Below, one piece after another: positions 42,250 through 53,937 of a stretch of DNA of 64,000 nucleotides; position 1 is the first letter of the stretch; the number at the start of each line of letters is the position of its first letter. Source of the stretch: Vitis vinifera. Lineage: Eukaryota; Streptophyta; Magnoliopsida; Vitales; Vitaceae. Under the pieces are notes generated by a model. The model was given only the letters and a program-made list of their open reading frames with translations, did not search any database and was not told the DNA's origin. The position numbers were made by a program, and so were the translations under genes. Where the stretch lies: assembly GCF_030704535.1 (NCBI RefSeq), contig NC_081807.1:9450001-9514000 (forward strand). Direction: 5' to 3'.

Positions 42250-44546
42250 AATTAAAAAAGTAATGATTTTAAGAATTATTTAAGAAAATTGAGGCATAAA
42301 AAATTCTCACCATCTCAAATTTTAAAATTTCTAAAAGTAATTTTTAAAGCTAAATTAAATTTATACTTTTTATATAAAAAGTGCTATTTTTATATGGCAA
42401 TTTTTATTTTTATTTTAAAATAATAAGTATATCAAAATTGTCATTAGTTATAAATTAATAATTTATAAAAAAGAGTAGTGTAATTTTAATTAATTTTAGA
42501 ATAATATGTTATAATATATTATTGTCAGGATGATTTATTCTTTATTATTATCAAACAATTGATCACTTTGGCTTGAATATTTTGTTATATAAAATTTATA
42601 AAAATACTTATATACATATCTTTCATTTTTTCCTCTTGATTTGTTCATGATATGACATGGTGATAAATGAAGGGTTATATAAAATTTCTCAAAACGAAAT
42701 ATTTTTCTCTTGCAAAAATTGCCACCATAATGAACTATGCATATTTCATTCATATAACAAGGAGGGAAATTTGGGAATTATAAAATAAGGATATTTGAAA
42801 GATTGTAACTAATTCTACATTTTTTAAAATTTAAAGTTATTAAAATATACCTCATTTATAGAAGGAAATTAATTACCATTCTTTTAATATAATGGGTAAA
42901 ATACACTTATTCTATTTTTTTTTTATAATTTTTTTTTTAAAATGTGACATAATTTAGGGAGAATAATGCTTTAATGCTATAATTGGAGTAAAAGATTCAA
43001 AAGTTTATATATTAGTAGAAAGTTTATGATTAATACAAAGACAAAAATATATATTTTTTCTTTATTTTTATCATTTATATTTTGCTTTATCATTATTTTT
43101 TTTAATTTATCTTTTTCCCTTTAATATTATTATTATTATCATTACTACTACTATTATCCTTCCACTTTTGCCGTGTTTTATACTTTGCTCCCTCACATTT
43201 AAAATCGAACGTTTTCTGCCTTCAAACTTGTTAAATAGCATACCTTGCCTCCAATCACAAACCCTATATAAAATTATAAAAGAGATTATTTATTTTACTT
43301 TGCTATTGTAGAAGTCATTTTCCATCTCAACATTGAGTTAAAAAATGTTGGAACATGTGTAAATAAAGAGTTGGATTAGAAAGAGATGAGTCAACTATTA
43401 GCCTAAAGATATAGAGTTAATGAGTAATTTTAAACATGTAAGTGGAAGAATACAAAAAAAAAATCTCAAAATTTAGAGTTTTATTTGAAAGGAAAATCAA
43501 AGTGGAAGAAAACTGAGTGTTAAGGAGAAATCAATGTACATAATTGGTAGAGAAGTTGATGCTTTCAAAAAAATTCTATTTTTTGAATTCATTTTTCTTG
43601 GAACTAAAACTAATGTTTAAATAAAATCTTGAATTATATTTGAACGGGGAAAAATCATGAGATATTTAATTATTTGCTTTTGAGAATATTCTAATTATAA
43701 ATGATAGAACTACTCTTGATTGTAATGTTGATGTTGTTGCTCAAGATTGAATTAAACTGATGATTGTTGTATATAAGAATTTGGTTGAAGGTTCATGTGT
43801 TTATTTGAAGATTATAAATTTGATTTTGATATATGAATTCAAGTTTTAGTTGTAAAAAGGTTTCTAAAGTTTAAAAGTCTTAGAAGTTTAAGAACGGATT
43901 TAAAGAGTTTCAAGTGTGGAAAATGGGTAAAAAGATTAAAAACTAAGAAAAAAAAAGATGATGTTTTGTGGTAAGGTACACTAGCCATTTCAAAGGTGTG
44001 TCAAAATGATGCATTAGGAAAAAAGTGTTCCAAGTTCTTCCTTAGGTAAGCCAAAAAAAGTGAGCCCGGTATTTTTTAGGTGCATTAGAAAATGATCTAT
44101 AATGACCTAAATTTAATTAAAGATTAATTTAAGTTTGTTTAATCCTTTAATGAAGATTAATGACTTGGTTAGTGAATTGATTTGGTTAATAAATTAAAGA
44201 ATTTTGTTAATTTGATACTAAGTTTGTTAAACTAATTGAAAGATGATTAAGAGTAAATGATATTTCTCTACAAATTTTCTTGGCAATTAGATCGCTAGCA
44301 TCTTAATTAGTTGCTTGTTTGGATAAATGGTTGGGTTTTCAACAAAATTGATTAATTTTTATGGATAAAATAAAGTCATTTTCCACCTTAAAATTCAATT
44401 AAAAAGAGACTAGAATAAGTGTGAGAAATCAGTTAAGCGAGGGAATTAAGATTGTTTTAAAATTTAATATCAAACAACAACTTTTTGTGAATACTAGGTG
44501 TTGTTCTTAACCTTTATTTTTTTGGGAAAAAAAAAAGTGTAAACAA
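42250..44546. other. Intergenic, no gene seen
   Basis: Strongly A+T-rich with homopolymer runs and short ATT/ATC microsatellite stretches around 43120-43160. All frames are broken. Nothing identifiable. Confidence 0.4.
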
Positions 44547-44549
44547 TAA

Positions 44550-44875
44550 GGCTATGTTTGGTTGCCGGAAAATTTGAGGGAAAATGCGAGGGAAAGAAAA
44601 TACAAAGGAAAAGTAGAAGGAAAGAAAAAGTGAAGGAAAATAAAAAAATAGATTAAAAGTTGATAAATTTTTTTTTTTGTTACTTCAAACTCATTTTATT
44701 TATTTTAACTCATCAATATAAAGATTAAATAATTTAAAAATACATAAGTTTTTAATTAGTTTTAATTATATTTTATTTTCTTTGATATTTTTCATAGGAC
44801 AACCAAACATGAGAAAATCATTTTCCTTAGCATTTTTTTTCTTTTCTTTGTACTTTCCGGGAACCAAACATAACC
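44550..44875. mobile_element. Tourist-like MITE, 326 bp
   Basis: The termini ggctatgtttggttgccgga and the complement ggttatgtttggttcccgga match over more than 20 bp with two differences. taa flanks both sides (44547-44549 and 44876-44878). This is the classic GGSCNTGTTTGGTT end of PIF/Harbinger MITEs. There is no coding region. A related, longer copy lies at 55340-55882. Confidence 0.85.
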
Positions 44876-44878
44876 TAA

Positions 44879-45960
44879 GGCTTTCTTTGAGAAAAAAGTT
44901 GAACTATTGAAGTTAATCAAGTTGCTAAAAGATGTAGAGAAGTTTTGTTTAAAACTTTGTTTAATTTTTTTTCAAAGTGTGTTGTTACGCATAAAGCCTA
45001 AAATAATTTGAGATGTGAAGTTATGAAAATTCTGGTTATGTATGACACTTGAATATAGGAAATTTTAATTGAGAAAATTTGCTCATGATTGAAATATACC
45101 CTATTGGTTAATGCAGAATGAGCAACATGAAAAATGTTGAAAGCATTGGTACAACTTGTGAAAGAGACACTATGAAAGGTTACCTAAAAGAAAGGTAAAA
45201 ATCAATAGGGGTAACGATCCCTATGTGAGAGTCCCTAAAGGAAGAATGGTGAAGTACCTTGGGATGAAAGACCCAAAACACACCTTAGGAAGATCCATGC
45301 ATGGACTAATGGGGGGCATAGACACATGTCCTTAGGTGAGAGCCCCAAAATACTTTTTAGTCAATATATAAAACTATTACAAGTTGTGGAAGGAGTTTGT
45401 TCAAGAACATAACTATACCTATGAAGTGAAAATTTATGATTTATGTGAATTATTTTTTTGAAATGTGAAAAATGTTTTACTTAAGTATTTTATAAACTCT
45501 TTTGTGATCGTTAAACCCTTCCCTACTGAGCTATGACTCATCCCTTTAATAAAATGGTTTTTCACAAGCCAAATTGGAAAGGACCATGTTGTAGGAAGGG
45601 GTTGAGGTTGAGCTCTAGTTAAAGATGAGAGAGCTTGTATATTTGACATATAGAAGTTTGATACTGGAAAAATTTTGTAATAATGATAGAAGTAGGAAAT
45701 ATCAATGTCTGTAATATGTAGAGATGTACCCAAACACTTGAATGGATGTACAATGTTTAATAGAAAAAATAAAAATGAAAGTTTCAATATTTTTTTAGTC
45801 TTGAGGTGTTTTGATCAATTTTGAAAATGTTCATCAATTAAATTTATGACTTAATTCACTCATGGTACGACAAAAATCAGTTAAAGGTTCTTTAATGGAG
45901 GAAAAACTAAGTTTTAGAAATGAAAAACATTAAGTTAAAAATATGGGAGAAAATAACATA
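44879..45960. other. No gene seen
   Basis: Positions 45170-45400 contain repeated phrases (gagagtccctaa, gagagccccaaaa, aagacccaaaac) that look like part of a high-copy retroelement, but no domain or end can be identified. Confidence 0.3.
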
Positions 45961-45965
45961 GGTAG

Positions 45966-46560
45966 GCTCGGGCATGGGTGCACAATATGGAGATGCGGAA
46001 TGTTACTTGGAGGTGTTATGGTTAAAGTGCACAATTTGAGGCTTATTGGAAGTGTTAGTGTGCTATTTGGATACGAGGTGCACTACTTGGAGATAGGGTG
46101 CACTATATGGAGTTTTAGTATGCTATTGGAAGTCTTAGGTGGTGTTTGTTTTTTTGGCTTTTTGCTGAAAACAATTTAGTTTTAGAATTTAGGTTGTTTG
46201 TTTTTCTACTTTTTCATGACTTATTATAAACTTTTTACTAAATAGAAAAAGCCAAAATATGTAGCTTTTTCTAAATAGAAAAAATAACATATTGGTTTTT
46301 TTTACTGTTTAATACTTAATAGAAATAAAATACTACAAAAACAAACAACCTAATATTTAATACTATTAAACATTAATGTTCTATTTAGAATTAAGTAAAA
46401 AAACAAACACCACCTTAGTCTGCTATTTGAAGACAAGATGCACTATTTGGGGTTAGCACCTTTGAAGACAAGATGCACTATTTGCGGTTAGGGGGTGCTA
46501 TTTAGAGTGTCAATGCTCTATTTCAATTTCATTGCACTCACAATTACAATTTAAGTGCAT
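45966..46560. repeat. Degenerate tandem words 'gtgcactatttggag', split by a MITE
   Basis: Variants of tgcac(t/a)at(a/t)tggag and tgctatttgga recur about every 25-40 bp from 45980 to 46135 and resume at 46418-46530. The MITE at 46138-46414 sits inside the array. No protein frame explains the repeats. Confidence 0.55.
46138..46414. mobile_element. Tourist-like MITE, 277 bp, near-perfect ends
   Basis: The ends ggtggtgtttgttttttt and aaaaaacaaacaccacc are inverted repeats over 17 bp, flanked by tta on both sides (46135-46137 and 46415-46417). The intact ends suggest a fairly recent insertion. Diverged relatives are at 41984-42246 and, for the ends only, 33467-33669. Confidence 0.88.
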
Positions 46561-46639
46561 GCACTTCTAGATTTTAAAGGTGTGCAATTACAATTTAAGT
46601 GTGCTACTAGATATTTTAAAAATCAAAATTGAAAGCTTG

Positions 46640-47780
46640 AAAATTATTGGAAAATTGGCGTTTTGGAAATTAAATTTAAGAATTGAAATTTTGGGAATTA
46701 AATTTGAAAGAAATTGGAGTTTTGAAAACTAAATTATGAAAATTGGAATCTTGGAAATTATTTGAAGATGAAATTTTAAAAATAAATAAAATAATAATAA
46801 TAAAAAAATGTGAAAATTGGAATTTTGGAAATTGGGAATTAAATTCGGAAATTGGAGTTTTGAAAATCATTTGAGAAGTGGAGTTTTGAAAATTTAATTA
46901 TGAATTGGAGTTTTGAAAATTAATTGAGAATTGAAGTTTTGAAAATTAAATTATGAAAATTGGAATATTGGAAATTATTTGAAAATGGAATTTTAAAAAT
47001 AAATAAATAAATAGAATAATAATAATAATGAAAATATAATGATTAAATAAATAAATGTGAAAATTGGAAATTGGAAATTAAATTTGGAAATAAATTTTTT
47101 GAAGAATTATTATTTAAAGATGGAAAATTTAAAAATAAATAAATAAATAGAATAACAATAATAATGAAAATATAATGATTAAATAAATAAATGTGAAAAT
47201 TGGAAATTAAATTTGGAAATCGGAAATCGGAAATTTAAAGAATTATTTGAAGATGAAATTTTTAAAAAGAAATAAATAAATAAATAAAATAATAATAATA
47301 ACGAAAATATAATGTTTAAATAAATAAATGTGAATTGGAAATTGCAAATTAAATTTGGAAAATAGGAATTTTGAAGAATTTATTTAAAGATGGAATTTTT
47401 AAAAATAAATAAATAAATAGAAAAATAATAATAACGAAAATATAATGATTAAATAAATAAATGTGAAAATTGGAAATCGGAATTTTGAAAAATTATTTAA
47501 AGATGGAATTTTAAAAAAAATTAAATTTGGAAATTAAAATTTTTGGAAAATTTATTTAAAGATGGCATTTTAAACATTAAATTTGGAATTTTGGAATTTT
47601 TGGAAAACTTTGGGAAATTTTGAGAATGGTAGTCTGGGAAAATTATTCGAAAAATGGAATTTCGAAAAATGGAATTTTTTTTAAAAAAAATGGAACTTCG
47701 AAAAATTATTTCGAGAAGGAAATTTCGGAAAATTTAAAAACTGGAACTTTGGAAAATTATTGAAAAATGAAATTTGGGAC
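46640..47780. repeat. A+T-rich tandem array, unit about 115-140 bp
   Basis: A block of gatggaattttaaaaataaa, then aataaataaatagaataata, aatgaaaatataatgatt and aaataaatgtgaaaattgg recurs near 46985, 47110, 47250, 47390 and 47500. Shorter words (ttggaaattaaatttggaaa) fill the spaces. The units vary in length through changes in the aaat runs. The 3' part (47560-47780) degrades to gaaaaattatt/ggaattt repeats. Confidence 0.75.
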
Positions 47781-48082
47781 CTAAAAAAATTCTAAAAGAT
47801 GAAAAATTGTGGGGTCAAAACAGGATTTTTTTGAAAAACCAATTTTTTAAAAGCATGCATGAAGATGGATGAGGAAAGAGATGTGAATTTTATGAGCGGC
47901 TCACCAAAGGTGGCCATGTATGCCATGCGAGAAGATTATCCCAACCAAACTCATTCCATGTACTGCTAACACTCACAACCCACTACCAGAGAGCACCACA
48001 AACCTATTTTTTACATGAAAAACAAACACCACAAACTGCCACCTAATCACCTAACCACCATTCTCACCACCATGCATGTTGA

Positions 48083-48330
48083 GCTCCATTTGGCGCGTTT
48101 CTCGTATTACCAGCATAAACAAATGGAAGTAGTGTTCCCGGTGGTGGGTTGCCTTTGAAGAGGGACACATTGGAGTAGTTCTAGTGGTTGCTAAAGCTAA
48201 CGAAGATGGGAAAGTCATGATCTAAGGTTCCAGCACCGACGATGGTGACGTTTGATGAATGGTAGGGACTGGGGTCTGAATTTCTGGCTGAGCAGGACAT
48301 GAGACTACCTTTTTCCATGCTCCAAAATGT
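48083..48330 (-). pseudogene. Subtilisin-like protease fragment (SBT1 type), dead
   Basis: On the minus strand one frame reads MEKGSLMSCSARNSDPSP, then TIVGAGTLDHDFPIF, a stop, then NYSNVSLFKGNPPPGTLLPF and VYAGN. This matches the stretch of plant SBT1 subtilases that follows the catalytic His region, normally near SCSAGNxGP and TTVGAGTLDRDFPA. The in-frame TAG, the missing catalytic Asp, His and Ser segments, and the absence of flanking homology show a short gene fragment. It may have been carried here by a transposon. Confidence 0.75.
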
Positions 48331-48339
48331 GCTCACTAT

Positions 48340-49251
48340 TAGTTATGATGAGAACTTGAACCCTTCGCTTAGGCAGTTTGGCGGGAGGCTTTTGGGCGAT
48401 GACGAAGGTCCTTTGTTGCTGCGACTGATGACTTCGGGCGGTGAAAGAAGCGGGTTTAATGGGCATGGAGAGATGGAGATATGGTAGTGAAATAAAATGG
48501 GTTCAGTGGGTTTGGAAAAAAGGGAGGTGATAGTGAGATGGGTGTGAAAGATGGGGATCAGTGGGTATGAAAGAAAGGCATGGGTGGTGTATGATTGAGA
48601 AAGTGGTGAGCTTGCAAGGACATGGGGACAAAGTTTGGACCAAGGGTGCATGCTAGGTACGTAGACACAAACAAATACTAGGATCAGAGGAAGAAGTAAC
48701 CCAAAATAGAGCATGCCTAAAGTAACAAATAATCTATTAAATAAGGCCTCATTTCATGCTGAAATCAATGAGCCTAAAGTGGAAAAGGAACTGAAATAAA
48801 TCTTTAAAAAAAAAAAAACTAGATATAACTTCCAAGCATCAAGTGTTAAATGTGAGTTTAAATTCAACCCCATCATCAGATTTAAACCGAAAGACATAGG
48901 AGAACAAAACAATTTGAAATTTACAATCAATCCCAGATTAGTAAGAAGTCATAGAATCTCTTATAATCGTACCCAAACAACAAATAATGCTGAGAGAATT
49001 GGGTAAAAATGAGAGTAAAGTAGTGTAAAAGAAATGAAGGACATGGAGATTACAGAAACCTCACCTGGAGAGCCTCCTCCCAATCCGTGTTGTCTTCGCT
49101 TCAAGTGAGCTGTCTCTCATTTTCAAAAAACAGCCACACTCTTCTCGATTCTCCCCTCCCTCTATATTTTCTTTTGAGTAAAACCTCACTTGCCCTCCTC
49201 TCCAATCCATCACGTCTCAGTCCTCCTAAATTAGCCAACCCATAAAATTTT
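48340..49251. other. No gene recognised
   Basis: The frame at 48343-48714 (minus, 123 codons) is Pro/Ser/His-rich with no known motif and continues past the subtilase fragment without homology. I do not call it a gene. Confidence 0.3.
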
Positions 49252-50153
49252 TGTTAGGAATATGAGGCTAATCCAACCTATGGTAATCACCCTAGAGGGG
49301 GAGTGAATAGGGTGATGGTCTCTTTTCGCAAATTTAAACAAGTGAATGCAAGAGACAATTATATGCAAGTATATAATAAGCAATTTATAGACAATTGCAT
49401 ATAAATTAAAGAGTAGGGAAGATAGAATGTAAATACAAGAGTTTATAGTGGTTCGACGCAACCCGACCTACATCCACTCTCCTTTAGCTTCAATCCCGAG
49501 CTTGAGGTTCCACTAATTCAAGGCTTCCAAACTAAGCCTTCAAGTAATACAATTGGATTATGGTTTCAATTCACCCTCTTGGACTTTTGGCTCCAAACAC
49601 CCTTTACACTTCTCAAGAGATATCCCACTCTTCAACAACCCCTCAAGTGATACCCCACACTTGAGAAACTTCCTCTCAAAGATTTACAAATGAATGATCT
49701 CATAAAAATCCTAGCACAAGAACTTTAAGCTCAAATGATACAAGTAAAACAAGGATTGAAAGGTGCACTAAAGATATGCAAGTTTTGAAATAATGGTGCT
49801 CTAAAAAATACTCCTCTAAGGCCCAAATATAATCAACAAAGATTTGGGAAGGTTAAACTTTTTAAACAATGAAGTTTGGAGCCATTTTATAGAAGAGAAA
49901 AACCAAACTAGTTGTTTAGGGGTTCGACCGGTTGACTAGCCGTTAGCATTTAATGCTTGGCAGGTGACCGTTGGCCTCAACCGGACCTCGATCAGGAAGA
50001 GAATCACCTCGACCAGGAAGAGAAGGCCACTAGGAGAGAGAGAAACTTTTTGGCCTCCCTTGACCGGTACTCGACCGGACGAGCACAACCGGTCGACCGG
50101 TCCCTCAACCGGTTGAACCGGTTGAGCCATTTTTTAGCGCTTCAGATTCTTCT

Positions 50154-53100
50154 GTGTTAGTTTCTCAAACTACCTCTCGAGGAGGACGCAGTGGTACCCG
50201 AGGTAGAGGCCAACGTCCTCATTGCACCTATTGCAATAAACTTGGCCACACTCGCGATCGTTGCTATCAGTTACATGGAAGACCTCCTCGCACTGCCCAT
50301 ATGGCCCAGTCCTCTGATTCTCCGCTGCCTCAGACTTCGAGCTCCTTCGCATCTCAGACATCTCAGGCTTCTATTGCCTCTGTTGCCCAGCCTGATAATG
50401 CCTCTGCCTGCCTTACCCACACATCTTCTCTTGGACCCTGGATTCTAGATTCTGGAGCATCTGATCACCTATTTGGTAATAAGGATCTTTTCTCCTCTAT
50501 TACTACTACCTCTGATTTACCTACTGTTACCTTAGCTAATGGTTCTCAAACTGTGGCTAAAGGTATTGGCTTGGCCCTTCCTCTGCCTTCTCTACCTCTC
50601 ACTTCTGTCCTTTATACTCCTGAATGTCTTTTTAATCTTATTTCCATCAGCAAAATCACTCGTACTCTTAATTGCTCTATTACCTTTTCTGATAAATTTG
50701 TGACCTTGCAGGACCGGAGTACTGGGAAGACGATTGGCATAGGACGTGAGTCTCAAGGCCTCTATCACCTCACCTCAGATTCATCTCCTGCAGTTTACAT
50801 TTCCACTGATGCTCCTCTCCTCATTCACAATCGTCTGGGCCACCCTAGTCTCTCCAAGTTCCAGAAGATGGTTCCTCGTTTTTCAACTTTGTCGTCGCTT
50901 CCGTGTGAGTCATGTCAGCTTGGGAAACATACTCGTGTCTCGTTCCCAAAGCGTTTGAATAATCGGGCAAAGTCTCCTTTTGAGCTTGTCCACACTGATG
51001 TTTGGGGTCCTTGTCGGACTGCGTCTACTTTAGGATTTCAGTATTTTGTCACTTTCATTGATGACTATTCTCGATGTACTTGGTTATTTTTAATGAAAAA
51101 TCGAGCTGAGTTATTCTCTATTTTCCAGAAATTTTATACTGAAATCCAAACCCAGTTCAATATTTCTATTCGTGTGTTACGCAGTGACAATGCCAGGGAA
51201 TATTTTTCAGCCCAATTTACTTCGTTTATGTCTCATCATGGGATTCTTCATCAGTCTTCTTATGCTCATACTCCTCAACAAAATGGGGTAGCTGAACGCA
51301 AGAATCGACATCTTGTTGAGACAGCTCGTACTCTCCTCCTCCATAGTCATGTTCCTTTTCGCTTTTGGGGGGACGCTGTTCTTACCGCTTGTTATTTGAT
51401 TAATCGTATGCCCTCCTCTGTCTTACACGATCAGATTCCTCACTCCCTTCTTTTCCCTGACCAACCACTTTATTTCCTTCCTCCTCGTGTCTTTGGTTGT
51501 ACTTGCTTTGTTCATATTCTCACTCCTGGACAGGACAAGTTTTCCGCCAAAGCCATGAAGTGCCTCTTCTTGGGATATTCCAGACTTCAGAAGGGTTATC
51601 GTTGTTATTCCCTTGAGACTCATCGGTACTTTATCTCCGCTGATGTCACCTTCTTTGAGGACTCACCATTCTTTTCCACCACTTCTGAGTCTCTTCCTGT
51701 TTCTGAAGTCTTGCCCATTCCCATTGTCTCCCCACCTGATGCTATGCCCCCTCGACCACTTCAGGTTTATCATCGTCGCTCTCGTGTCGTTGCTCCTCTC
51801 CCTTTTCCTGAGGCACCTGCTGACTCACTTCCTATCCCTTCGGCTTCACCTGCCCCGACTCTGCCTTCTCTTAATGACTTACCTATTGCTGTTCGGAAAG
51901 GTACTCGCTCTACTCGTAATCCTCATCCTATTTACAATTTTTTGAGTTATCATCGATTATCTTCACCCTATTCTGCTTTTGTTTCTGCTATATCCTCTGT
52001 TCCTCTTCCAAAGAGCACCCATGAAGCTCTTTCCCATCCAGGCTGGCGACAGGCCATGGTGGATGAAATGGCTGCTCTGCACTCTAATGGCACTTGGGAT
52101 CTTGTTGTTTTACCCTCTGGTAAATCTACAGTTGGTTGTCGTTGGGTCTATGCAGTTAAGGTTGGTCCTGATGGTCAGGTTGATCGCCTTAAGGCCCGTT
52201 TAGTTGCTAAAGGCTATACTCAAGTTTATGGTTCTGATTATGGTGACACATTCTCCCCTGTTGCCAAGATTGCTTCTGTCCGCTTGCTTCTCTCCATGGC
52301 TGCTATGTGTTCTTGGCCTCTTTATCAGTTGGATATTAAAAATGCCTTCCTTCATGGTGATCTTGCCGAGGAAGTTTATATGGAGCAACCTCCTAGTTTT
52401 GTTGCTCAGGGGGAGTCTGGTTTAGTGTGCAGGTTACGCCGTTCTCTATATGGCTTGAAACAATCTCCTCGAGCATGGTTTAGCCATTTTAGTTCTGTTG
52501 TTCAAGAGTTTGGCATGCTTCGCAGTACAGCAGACCATTCAGTTTTTTATCATCATAACTCCTTGGGGCAGTGTATTTATCTGGTTATTTATGTGGACGA
52601 CATCGTCATTACAGGCAGTGATCAGGATGGTATTCAGAAACTAAAGCAACATCTTTTTACCCACTTTCAGACCAAAGACTTGGGGAAACTCAAGTATTTC
52701 TTGGGAATTGAGATAGCTCAATCTAGTTCTGGTGTGGTCCTTTCCCAAAGGAAGTATGCTTTAGACATCCTGGAAGAAACCGGTATGTTAGACTGTAAAC
52801 CGGTAAACACACCTATGGATCCGAATGTCAAACTTGTACCAGGACAGGGGGAGCCTTTAGGAGACCCCGGGAGATATCGACGGCTCGTAGGTAAATTGAA
52901 CTATCTCACCATTACTCGTCCAGACATTTCTTTTCCTGTGAGTGTTGTTAGTCAATTCCTACAATCACCATGTGATAGCCATTGGGATGCCGTAATCCGT
53001 ATCCTTCGATATATCAAAAGTACACCAGGCCAAGGTGTATTGTACGAGAACAGAGGTCATACTCAAGTTGTTGGTTACACAGATGCAGATTGGGCTGGCT

Positions 53101-53456
53101 CACCCACAGATAGACGTTCCACTTCAGGGTACTGTGTTTTTATTGGAGGTAATCTAATATCTTGGAAGAGTAAGAAACAAGATGTAGTGGCCAGATCTAG
53201 CGCTGAAGCCGAGTATCGAGCTATGGCTTTGGCAACATGTGAACTCATATGGTTGAGACATCTTCTTCAGGAGTTGAGATTTGGAAATGATGAACATATG
53301 AAACTCATCTGTGATAACCAGGCCCATTACATATTGCATCCAATCCAGTCTTTCATGAAAGGACCAAGCATATTGAAGTTGACTGTCATTTCATTAGAGA
53401 GAAGATCGCATCAGGATGTGTTGCTACAAGTTTTGTCAATTCAAATGATCAACTAG
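50154..53456 (+). pseudogene. Copia gag(end)-pol polyprotein, nearly intact, frameshifted near 3' end
   Basis: The open frame of 1100 codons has no native start because its 5' end is missing. Domains in order: gag zinc knuckle CTYCNKLGHTRDRC (residues 24-37); aspartic protease LDSGASDHLF (about 98-107); GAG-pre-integrase HNRLGHPS; integrase with HTDVWGP, FIDDYSR, DNAREY and GVAERKNR; reverse transcriptase with YGLKQSPRAWF and YVDDIVITGSD (about 810); and RNase H with YTDADWAGS and SSAEAEYRAM. The reading frame changes near 53324 by an apparent one-base loss, so the last RNase H residues are scrambled and the family's usual ADIFTK-type ending lies in another frame. The 3' LTR follows at 53553. 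Confidence 0.88.
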
Positions 53457-53552
53457 CAGACATCTTCACTAAATCTCTCAGAGGTCCTAGGATTAAATAT
53501 ATTTGTAACAAGCTTGGTGCATATGACGTATATGCTCCAGCTTGAGGGGGAG

Positions 53553-53727
53553 TGTTGAATATAATGTATGTATTGTATAGTATACTATCTTTCCTTGTTA
53601 ATATAGGTCACATGTATGGTAGTTAGGACTCCTAGCCTTGTATATATATATCTCTCAATTGTAAGTAGAGATTACTATGAATGAGAATAAGGTTTTTCTC
53701 CCCTCTCTCTCTCTCTCTCTCTCAACA
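53553..53727 (+). repeat. 3' LTR of the Copia element (175 bp)
   Basis: It begins tgttgaatat straight after the polypurine tract and ends ctctcaaca, with a (CT)n run just before the end. No matching 5' LTR occurs in 49252-50140. Confidence 0.85.
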
Positions 53728-53937
53728 GAGATCTTATGAAGCTTGGGTCTTGAAAAACTTTTCTCTTTGAAGTGATCTTCTTATTTATGATTTATCCTTG
53801 ACTTGATTTGTCTTTGTAATTGCCACTTTGGAAATCGTCTTGTCTAATCACACTTGAAAATAATCATTAGTTCTAAACCTTATTTTGTTATCATCAAAAT
53901 CAAGATTAACCAAACCTTGGTTTCACACTTTCTTTTC

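Larger units (their letters stand above)
50136..53727 (+). mobile_element. 5'-truncated Ty1/copia retrotransposon
   Basis: The element runs from the end of gag through pol to a polypurine tract (ttgagggggag, 53542-53552) and a 175-bp 3' LTR. The 5' LTR, primer-binding site and most of gag are missing. The left junction is at about 50135, where the host LTR text stops after gagccattttttag. No TSD is visible. This form suggests incomplete insertion or later recombination. Confidence 0.85.
49252..53937. mobile_element. Second copy of the 31458-32907 LTR, interrupted by a Copia element
   Basis: It starts tgttaggaatatgaggctaa and ends ccttggtttcaca, like the solo LTR at 31458-32907. The left arm (49252-about 50135) and right arm (53728-53937) match that copy in order. 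Compared with it, about 185 bp (the equivalent of 32520-32704) is missing at the join and replaced by Copia sequence. Flanks (atttt and ctttc) do not give a convincing TSD. Confidence 0.75.

Noticed and set aside
46640..47780. Possible CRISPR-like regular array
   Set aside because: Unit lengths vary, the spacers are not unique and the sequence is plant nuclear; it is an ordinary A+T-rich tandem array.
48343..48714. 123-codon Pro/Ser-rich frame
   Set aside because: It overlaps the end of a subtilase pseudogene, has no signal or domain, and has no flanking gene structure.
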